This document shows positions 1 through 4,667 of a stretch of 5,715 nt of DNA, one piece after another. The stretch's first letter is position 1. Each line of letters starts with the position of its first letter. The notes beneath the pieces were generated by a model, which saw only the letters and a program-made list of their open reading frames with translations, made no database searches and was not told the DNA's origin. The position numbers and the translations under genes were made by a program. The DNA is from Candidatus Eiseniibacteriota bacterium (GTDB lineage Bacteria; Eisenbacteria; RBG-16-71-46; CAIMUX01): the NCBI GenBank assembly GCA_020431745.1, contig JAGQHR010000251.1:1-5715 (forward strand), given 5' to 3'.

Positions 1-486
1 CGGGTCGCCGAAGACATCGACGTTGGCGCTCCCGGGAACATCGCCTCCATCCACGAACGTCATGCCGCGGTCGTTCGAGTAGCCGAAGCCGGACACTCCG
101 CTCCCGTCGACGAAGCCCTGCCCGTCGTTCCATCCGACGCAGATCTTGTCGCCGAGCACCGCGATGCTGACCTCGGACTGGACGATTCCGACCGCCTCGC
201 CGGCCGGGTCGTTCACTCGACGATTGAACGCGGGCAACAGCCGCTCGCGATCCATCGGCACGGCCAGCACGGGAGAGAACGGCCCCCGGGGCACACCGAG
301 GTTCTGCAGGATGGCCCGTCCTTCCACTTCCGCATCCCAATCGCTTCCTTCGTCGAGATGCGACGAGGATGGCACCGATGCCTGCCCCCGTTCGGTGAGT
401 CGGGTGCCGACGAAGCGCCAGACAGCCGTCGATCCGACGAGGACGACCACGAGAACGAGAGCGAGACGGAGGGGCAGGTTGCGCAT
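1..486 (-). CDS. Sialidase-like (Asp-box/BNR) secreted or membrane-anchored protein, N-terminal part only
   Basis: The gene reads leftward from ATG at 486-484 and stays open for 162 codons to the window edge, so the C-terminal part is missing. Residues 5-26 form a strongly hydrophobic stretch after a short basic N-terminus, which indicates a signal peptide or uncleaved membrane anchor. Residues 30-60 are polar and linker-like. From about residue 100 the chain looks like a beta-propeller blade: a strand with ICVGWND (115-121) and then SNDRGMTF (137-144), which matches the Asp-box pattern SxDxGxTF of sialidases and BNR-repeat proteins. A GGGAGG ribosome site lies at 499-494, seven bases before the ATG, and decides the start. 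By family, such proteins may be exo-sialidases or only propeller-fold surface proteins. No sialidase catalytic residues can be checked in the visible part, so enzymatic activity is not shown. It is divergent from the DUF454 gene. Confidence 0.72.
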   Translation of the reverse strand, partial: MRNLPLRLALVLVVVLVGSTAVWRFVGTRLTERGQASVPSSSHLDEGSDWDAEVEGRAILQNLGVPRGPFSPVLAVPMDRERLLPAFNRRVNDPAGEAVGIVQSEVSIAVLGDKICVGWNDGQGFVDGSGVSGFGYSNDRGMTFVDGGDVPGSANVDVFGDP

Positions 487-561
487 GGGGATGCCTCCCA
501 CGGGAGTGTTGGAGCCCAAAAATCGTTGCTCGATCCGCCGGGGGATGGCGGGTGCGGGACG

Positions 562-567
562 ATTGTA
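562..567 (-). promoter_or_regulatory. Possible -10 element for the leftward sialidase-like gene
   Basis: The minus strand reads TACAAT here, five of six matches to TATAAT, in an otherwise GC-rich stretch. Transcription from it would start near 555 and give a leader of roughly 70 bases. No good -35 hexamer is seen at 16-18 bases upstream, so the call is weak. Confidence 0.25.
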
Positions 568-649
568 GCGTATCGACGGGTGAAAGGCCCCACCGACGCG
601 CCCGTCCGGGAACGTCGGCGGTCAGGGGGAGATTCGGGAAGGAAGTCTG

Positions 650-665
650 CCGGAACGAGTTCCGG
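650..665. repeat. Perfect inverted repeat in the divergent intergenic region
   Basis: CCGGAAC at 650-656 and GTTCCGG at 659-665 are exact inverted arms around a two-base centre. It could be a dimeric regulator operator, since it sits just upstream of a weak -10-like TAAAGT at 683-688. GC-rich DNA yields such repeats by chance fairly often, so function is unproven. Confidence 0.35.
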
Positions 666-711
666 ATGCCGGCAGCCCGCGGTAAAGTTGCGCCGTGGCC
701 GGTCCCGATAA

Positions 712-750
712 CTCCGGACAAGTCTCGGAACCGGAGCGGGTCGGACCCGC
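712..750 (+). promoter_or_regulatory. Two adjacent inverted repeats in the likely 5' leader of the DUF454 gene
   Basis: CTCCGG (712-717) pairs with CCGGAG (731-736) across 13 bases. GCGGGTC (736-742) is mirrored by GACCCGC (744-750) about a single base. The second ends four bases before the AGAGGA ribosome site of the gene starting at 767. They could be an operator or an mRNA structure affecting translation. No known riboswitch fold was recognised. Confidence 0.25.
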
Positions 751-766
751 GATGAGAGGACCCCAG

Positions 767-1246
767 ATGACGAACCGACCGGAGCGCAGCGCGCCGGAAA
801 CCTGTCCGGCGATCCAGCCCCTCCCCACCGTACGGCGGTGGATCTATATCGGGATCGGATCCCTCTCCGTCGCCCTGGGAACCATCGGGCTGTTCGTCCC
901 GGGCCTTCCGACCACCATTTTCCTGATCGTAGCCTCGTGGTTCTTCGTGCGGAGCTCTCCGGCGTTGCACCACAAGCTCATCTCGCACCCGCGCCTGGGT
1001 CCGCCGCTCCGTCGATTCATGGAGACCCGGGCCATGCCCCGTCGCGCCAAGGTGGCGGCGGTCACTTCGATGTGGCTGGGGATCGGTTCGGCAATCGCGA
1101 TGACCTGGCACGCACCACTTCTCCTTCACCTGGCCATGGCCGCGTTCGCGATGACCGGGACGTTCGTGGTCCTCTTCTGCGTGCACACGCTGCCGGCGTC
1201 TGCGACGAAAACAGTGACCGAACCCCGGGCGCGCAGCTCCCACTAG
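767..1246 (+). CDS. DUF454/YbaN-family inner-membrane protein
   Basis: This 159-residue protein matches the DUF454 (YbaN) family pattern. A helix at about 25-44 runs into the hallmark turn PGLPTT (45-50) and a second hydrophobic segment (51-60). Then come RSSPALHHKLISHPRLGP (62-79), corresponding to the family's conserved post-helix segment, and two further membrane segments near 97-114 and 117-140. It therefore sits in the inner membrane; the molecular role of the family is not established. The frame stays open upstream to a GTG at 695 and an ATG at 752. I chose ATG 767 because AGAGGA at 755-760 lies six bases before it; the longer N-termini are polar and unlike the family. The C-terminal tail (142-159) is polar. 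Nothing here links it to its neighbours; it ends 265 bases before the regulator gene. Confidence 0.88.
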   Translation: MTNRPERSAPETCPAIQPLPTVRRWIYIGIGSLSVALGTIGLFVPGLPTTIFLIVASWFFVRSSPALHHKLISHPRLGPPLRRFMETRAMPRRAKVAAVTSMWLGIGSAIAMTWHAPLLLHLAMAAFAMTGTFVVLFCVHTLPASATKTVTEPRARSSH

Positions 1247-1268
1247 ACCCCACGGGGACGCGGCCGTC

Positions 1269-1342
1269 CTCCATCGAGCGCACTCGCGAACCCATCCGGG
1301 AGCCTCCTCGCTCCACCGAGCGCACTCGCGAACCCATCCGGG
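1269..1342. repeat. Direct repeat: two copies of a 32-bp core at 42-bp period
   Basis: Bases 1269-1300 and 1311-1342 are identical except for one position (T1274 versus C1316), separated by ten bases, giving a 42-bp period. The shared core includes CGCACTCGCGAACCCATCC. Each copy contains the small inverted repeat CGAG-CGCA-CTCG. The period is a multiple of three, but no frame through it looks like a real gene. It lies in the gap between the DUF454 stop and the regulator. A member of a dispersed intergenic repeat family or a local duplication are both possible. Confidence 0.8.
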
Positions 1343-1357
1343 GGCCCCCGGGGGCCC
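1342..1357. repeat. 16-bp all-G/C perfect palindrome
   Basis: GGGCCCCCGGGGGCCC is its own reverse complement and abuts the end of the second 42-bp-period repeat. As RNA it could fold with a six-base-pair stem and a CCGG loop. No T-run follows on either side, so it is not a classical intrinsic terminator, but it could act as a pause or terminator hairpin for the DUF454 transcript. Confidence 0.5.
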
Positions 1358-1473
1358 ATCATCTCCCCTCGGAGCCACTGGATTGCTCGTGAGAGCTCCA
1401 CTCGGCCGGCCGGGCTGGTCCCCCTCCAGCCCTCGTCCCGCGTCGGAATGGCAACCGCCCTCACCCTCTTTCC

Positions 1474-1502
1474 TTGCGAGCTGGAGCCACTCATTGCATA
1501 CT
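1474..1502 (+). promoter_or_regulatory. Candidate promoter of the GntR regulator gene
   Basis: TTGCGA (1474-1479) and CATACT (1497-1502) each match the sigma-70 -35 and -10 consensus at four of six bases, with an ideal 17-base spacer. The start of transcription would fall near 1509-1512, at or next to the ATG at 1512, which predicts a leaderless or nearly leaderless mRNA. The -10 lies inside the 26-bp palindrome, so a bound regulator would block polymerase. Promoter consensus in this lineage is unknown. Confidence 0.4.
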
Positions 1503-1518
1503 GTATACAGTATGCAAT
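1493..1518. promoter_or_regulatory. 26-bp perfect palindrome, probable GntR/FCD autoregulatory operator
   Basis: The half-site ATTGCATACTGTA (1493-1505) is followed by its exact reverse complement (1506-1518); the symmetry breaks immediately outside. Only 8 of 26 bases are G or C, in a window that is otherwise strongly GC-rich. The centre TGTATACA resembles known operators of GntR-family dimers. The site covers the predicted -10 and the ATG (1512-1514) of the adjacent GntR-family gene. Binding by that regulator is inferred from position and symmetry. Confidence 0.82.
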
Positions 1519-2198
1519 CTCATAGACCCAATCTGAGTACGGACATCGCCGCAGAGCTCCGGGAGTGGATCTTCGATGGCCGACTCCCCGCCGGCGGGCG
1601 CATCAACGAAGTCCGGCTCGCAGCGTCCCTCGGGGTGAGCCGGACTCCGCTGCGCGAGGCTCTCGCGGGACTCACCCGCGAAGGAGCGCTCCTCGCGGTA
1701 CCTCGGAAGGGACTGTCCGTGCGAGAGCTGACCGCTGCGGAAGCGCGGGACATCTATCCCATCCGTTCCTATTTGGACCCGGAGGCGCTCCGTCTCTCCG
1801 GACTCCCCCCCGCCGATGGGATCGCCCGCCTCGTGTCCCTGCACGAAGAGCTCGCGAGCGCGACCGACGTCCGGCGCGCGATCGAGCTCGACGACGAATG
1901 GCACCGCGTCCTCTGGGCGGACTGTCCCAATCCCGTCCTCGTGGAGCTGATCGAGCAGTTCATGCTGCGTACCCATCGCTACGAGCTGGCAGCGATGCGC
2001 GAGCGGCGCGTGCTCCGCAAGTCGTCGGGGTCGAAGGCGGCGATCGTGGACGCGCTCCGCAACGCCGACCTTCCGCAGGCGTGTCAGCTGCTGAGGCAGA
2101 GTTTGGAGCGCGGCGTGATCCCGGTCCTCGAGTGGCTGGAACAGAGGAACGCGGACGCGGGATCGCCGGCAGGGGATCCGCTCGGGAGTGAAGCATGA
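1512..2198 (+). CDS. GntR-family transcriptional regulator, FadR/FCD subfamily
   Basis: The product has 228 residues, usual for this family. Residues 8-70 form the winged helix-turn-helix: the family signature runs from GRLPAGGRINEVRLAASLGV through SRTPLREAL to the wing at PRKGLSV. Residues 75-210 form a helical FCD effector domain, with DDEWH (127-131) and N140 matching the first helix pair. Where FCD proteins usually have the EH of EHxxIxxAL and the H of a late RxHL, this one has K175 (SKAAIVDAL) and S197 (RQSL), so two usual metal-ligand histidines are absent. The start is uncertain: ATG 1512 lies in the palindrome without a ribosome site and would be leaderless, whereas TTG 1494 has GGAG seven bases before it; the frame is open back to 1383. 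The stop overlaps the hydrolase ATG, implying co-transcription. It is likely a repressor released by a small carboxylate-type ligand; the ligand is unknown. Confidence 0.9.
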   Translation: MQSHRPNLSTDIAAELREWIFDGRLPAGGRINEVRLAASLGVSRTPLREALAGLTREGALLAVPRKGLSVRELTAAEARDIYPIRSYLDPEALRLSGLPPADGIARLVSLHEELASATDVRRAIELDDEWHRVLWADCPNPVLVELIEQFMLRTHRYELAAMRERRVLRKSSGSKAAIVDALRNADLPQACQLLRQSLERGVIPVLEWLEQRNADAGSPAGDPLGSEA

Positions 2199-4345
2199 GG
2201 ACGACGATCCCGGTGCCGGGCTGCCGTCATGAGGATCCAAGCTGTCGGCCGCGGCATGTCCGCAGCCGCATCGGGATCGCCGCGAGATATGCGATCTCCG
2301 TCGCATTCGTGATGATGTCGCTCGTGAGCATCAAGGGTCCGATGTCGGTCGGTCCCGCCGGTGCATCGAACGGCACCACCGCACATAGCTCCGCCGACGA
2401 CGCCACCGGAGGCAGGATGAACGAACGGGAAGACGCGGCGGCTCTGGTCGGTCTCTGGTCCGCGCGCCGAGACTTCGGTCCGGCGCGCCGCGGAGTCTTG
2501 CGCGTGTGCGTTCAGGACGGACAGGCCCGCGCGACCATCGCCGACGCCGAGGTGACGTTTGCCTGGCCCGCTGCAGCACCGGACGAGGCCACCCGCAGCG
2601 GCGAGTCGATCGACGCCGGCAGCACCGAGCTCCGCTTCGACCTGCCGGACGAGCAGGGCGGATTCCGCGGTCGCCTGCTCGCGAACGGACGGATCGAAGG
2701 GCATTGGATCCAGCCCGCGACCGTCGCGAGCACGGTCCGCTACGCGACCCCGGTCACGCTCGAGCCCGTGGCACCGCGCACTCTCGATCCGGGAGCCGGG
2801 GCTGACCGCGCGTGGCGACCCGCGGCGTCGGACACGGAAGCGTCCAGTGCCATCCCGACCGACGCGAATGGCTGCTGGGAGGGCGTAGTCCGGCCCCTGG
2901 ACGACCGCATCACCTTCTATCTCTCGCTGGTCCGCGATGCCGACGGGGTCGTGCGCGGGTTCTTCCGCAATCCGGAGGCGAACTTCGGGCGGTGGTTCTC
3001 CTTCGACCGCGTGGAACGCACCGGATCGCAGGTCCGCTTCCTAGCCGGCGTGGAGGAGGTTCTGACGGGCGAGCTGGACGCGGATTCGCGCGCGCTCACG
3101 ATCGACATTCCGGACCTGGGCGGCGAATATCGTCTGCAGCGCGTCGACGGCCACGAGAGCGACTTCTATCCGCGGCCTGGACCGCAGGGGCCATACGTCT
3201 ACCGACCACCCGCAGCGACGGACGACGGTTGGCCCGTGGCCTCGTTGGCCGATGTCGACATGGACGTGGCCACGATGGAACAGCTGGTGCAGCTCATCCT
3301 CGACGAACCGATGGTGGCGATCGATTCGCCGGAGATCCACGCCCTGCTCGTCGCGCGTCATGGAAAGCTGGTTCTGGAGGAGTACTTCCACGGCAGCAAC
3401 CGCGACGAGATCCACGACACCCGCTCGGCCTCCAAGAGCATCACCTCCGTGCTCGTCGGGGCCGCGATCCAGGACGGCGCGCCGCTGGCGCTTTCCACCG
3501 CGGTCGTCCCCTTCCTTCGCGAATCGATGGCACCGGACCGGGTCGCGATGGATCGTGTCGCACCGGACCAGCCTGTCACCGATCGGGTCGCTCCAGACCG
3601 GACCGACGCGAACGACACGGACGACGCGCGCAAATCGAAGATCACGCTACAGGATCTCCTTACGATGTCGTCCGGTTTGGCGTGCGACGACGGCGACTCC
3701 GACTCCCCCGGCAACGAGGACGCGATGCAGAACCAGACCGAGCAGCCGGACTGGGCACGCTACACGCTGGACCTCCCGATGGTGCACGCGCCCGGCGAGC
3801 ACGCGGCCTACTGCAGCGGTGGCGCGAACCTGGCGGGCGCGGTCGCGAGCGCGGCGACGGGGCGCTGGCTGCCCGATCTCTATCGCGAGGAGTTGGCCGA
3901 GCGATTGGGGCTCGGGCGCTACGCGATGAACCTCACCCCCGCCGGTGAAGGCTATGGTGGCGGCGGCTTGCGCCTCACCGGGCGCGACTTCCTCAGGATC
4001 GGCCAACTGCTGCTGCAGGACGGCCGCTGGGACGATCGCACGATCCTCGACGCATCATTCGTCAGCGAGTCGATCTCGCCCCTGGTCCGGCTGCGCGACC
4101 AGGGCTACGGCTATCTCTGGTGGACGATCGACTATCCCGATCGAGGCGGAACCGTCCGGGGATTCTATGCGGGCGGCAACGGCGGGCAGTACCTCATCGG
4201 AATCCCCGAGCTGGACCTGCTCGTCGTCTCCTTCGGCGGCAACTACAACCAGGCCGTGCTCCACCGGCCGAAGCTGGAGTACGTCCCGAGCTACATCGTG
4301 CGTGCGATCGAGCTCGGCGCGTCTGGGGACGATTCCGACCGCTGA
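2195..4345 (+). CDS. Secreted serine hydrolase, class C beta-lactamase/esterase-type, with N-terminal beta-rich modules
   Basis: This 716-residue protein starts at an ATG overlapping the regulator stop (ATGA), with GGGAG at 2184-2188 six bases upstream. A basic N-region is followed by a hydrophobic stretch (about 26-46), so export is likely, although the N-region is long. Residues 84-185 and 227-317 look like two beta-rich, possibly lipocalin-like modules; each begins near a Gly-x-Trp (86-88, 226-228). The catalytic domain spans about 355-705: S411-A-S-K414 is the SxxK nucleophile/base pair, Y539-C-S541 is the YxN/YxS motif, and GGNGGQ (660-665) is at the place of the third KTG/HxG-like motif. 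ITLQDLLTMSSGL and the PGEHAAYCSGGANLAG region are typical of this fold. Residues 446-475 are a repeat-expanded loop. Members include esterases, D-aminopeptidases, penicillin-binding proteins and beta-lactamases; the substrate cannot be told, and an esterase or peptidase is likelier than a resistance enzyme. Confidence 0.9.
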   Translation: MRTTIPVPGCRHEDPSCRPRHVRSRIGIAARYAISVAFVMMSLVSIKGPMSVGPAGASNGTTAHSSADDATGGRMNEREDAAALVGLWSARRDFGPARRGVLRVCVQDGQARATIADAEVTFAWPAAAPDEATRSGESIDAGSTELRFDLPDEQGGFRGRLLANGRIEGHWIQPATVASTVRYATPVTLEPVAPRTLDPGAGADRAWRPAASDTEASSAIPTDANGCWEGVVRPLDDRITFYLSLVRDADGVVRGFFRNPEANFGRWFSFDRVERTGSQVRFLAGVEEVLTGELDADSRALTIDIPDLGGEYRLQRVDGHESDFYPRPGPQGPYVYRPPAATDDGWPVASLADVDMDVATMEQLVQLILDEPMVAIDSPEIHALLVARHGKLVLEEYFHGSNRDEIHDTRSASKSITSVLVGAAIQDGAPLALSTAVVPFLRESMAPDRVAMDRVAPDQPVTDRVAPDRTDANDTDDARKSKITLQDLLTMSSGLACDDGDSDSPGNEDAMQNQTEQPDWARYTLDLPMVHAPGEHAAYCSGGANLAGAVASAATGRWLPDLYREELAERLGLGRYAMNLTPAGEGYGGGGLRLTGRDFLRIGQLLLQDGRWDDRTILDASFVSESISPLVRLRDQGYGYLWWTIDYPDRGGTVRGFYAGGNGGQYLIGIPELDLLVVSFGGNYNQAVLHRPKLEYVPSYIVRAIELGASGDDSDR
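3530..3601 (+). repeat. 30-bp tandem repeat within the serine hydrolase gene
   Basis: About 2.4 in-frame units of ten residues encode APDRVAMDRV, APDQPVTDRV and the start of a third, APDR. Units begin at 3530, 3560 and 3590. They lie between the SxxK motif and the conserved ITLQDLLTM stretch, a position that in relatives is a short loop. The repeat is acidic/basic and lacks hydrophobic core residues, so it is probably an exposed loop. Confidence 0.7.
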
Positions 4346-4370
4346 CCCTCTGTTCGGCGATTGGTGTTCT

Positions 4371-4384
4371 CCGGCGACCGCCGG
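4371..4384 (+). terminator. Weak hairpin after the serine hydrolase gene
   Basis: CCGGC (4371-4375) and GCCGG (4380-4384) form a five-base-pair stem with a GACC loop, 25 bases after the stop codon. No T-run follows, so an intrinsic terminator is only a weak suggestion. Confidence 0.2.
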
Positions 4385-4495
4385 GCCGGTGATGCTCAGC
4401 GATCCCGAAGTGCCGGACCGAGCCACCGAGGTGCAGTCGCGGCAACACCCACTCGCGCAACGTCCGCAGCCGGCCGACCCTTGGGGCGTGCGTGA

Positions 4496-4517
4496 GGCCA
4501 CATACGGGGTAGTGGCC
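4496..4517. repeat. Six-base inverted repeat upstream of the barrel gene
   Basis: GGCCAC (4496-4501) and GTGGCC (4512-4517) are exact inverted arms spaced by ten bases, so the arm centres are sixteen bases apart. This could be a dimer operator for the barrel gene or a weak hairpin; chance is also plausible. Confidence 0.25.
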
Positions 4518-4656
4518 ACAGACGAGTGAATCTCTCCGTGTGGTAGGTTCCGCGTGGCAAAGGTCGCCGAGCAAACTCGACTCCCGGCATGAGGTCGCGA
4601 TGTGCCGCCGAGAGCCCACTTCTGGTGTGCGTGCCAATGGTCACGAATGACAGGAA

Positions 4657-4662
4657 GAGAGG
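4657..4662 (+). promoter_or_regulatory. Ribosome binding site fixing the barrel gene start
   Basis: GAGAGG lies five bases before ATG 4668, within the purine-rich AGGAAGAGAGG. It favours ATG 4668 over the in-frame ATG at 4683, which has no comparable site. Confidence 0.6.
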
Positions 4663-4667
4663 TCGCG

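Larger units (their letters stand above)
4346..4667. other. 322-bp intergenic region between serine hydrolase and barrel gene
   Basis: No convincing gene lies here on either strand, although long open frames cross it because of GC content. It holds a weak hairpin near 4371-4384, a six-base inverted repeat at 4496-4517, a possible 16-codon leader frame at 4600-4650, and the ribosome site of the following gene. No strong sigma-70-like promoter could be picked, but the length suggests the barrel gene has its own promoter. Confidence 0.5.

Noticed and set aside
146..711. Plus-strand open frames opposite and beyond the sialidase-like gene
   Set aside because: They are Arg/Ser/Thr-rich shadows; the minus strand encodes a hydrophobic N-terminus and an Asp-box with a good ribosome site.
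1269..1342. Possible CRISPR array
   Set aside because: Only two copies with a ten-base gap are present and no cas gene is nearby; spacer length is far too short.
838..1392. 184-codon plus-strand frame overlapping the DUF454 gene
   Set aside because: The product is low-complexity and out of frame with the clear DUF454 membrane protein.
1243..1494. 83-codon minus-strand frame starting beside the 26-bp palindrome and crossing the 42-bp repeat
   Set aside because: The start next to the operator is suggestive of a divergent gene, but there is no ribosome site or good promoter, and the product is only the repeat read as protein.
1491..2306. Long minus-strand open frame opposite the regulator gene
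   Set aside because: It mirrors the regulator frame, has no recognisable domain and reflects GC-rich codon usage; the plus strand carries a clear GntR/FCD protein.
2195..4345. Antibiotic-resistance beta-lactamase annotation for the serine hydrolase
   Set aside because: The SxxK fold is shared by many esterases and peptidases, and the N-terminal modules and altered motifs argue against a dedicated resistance enzyme.
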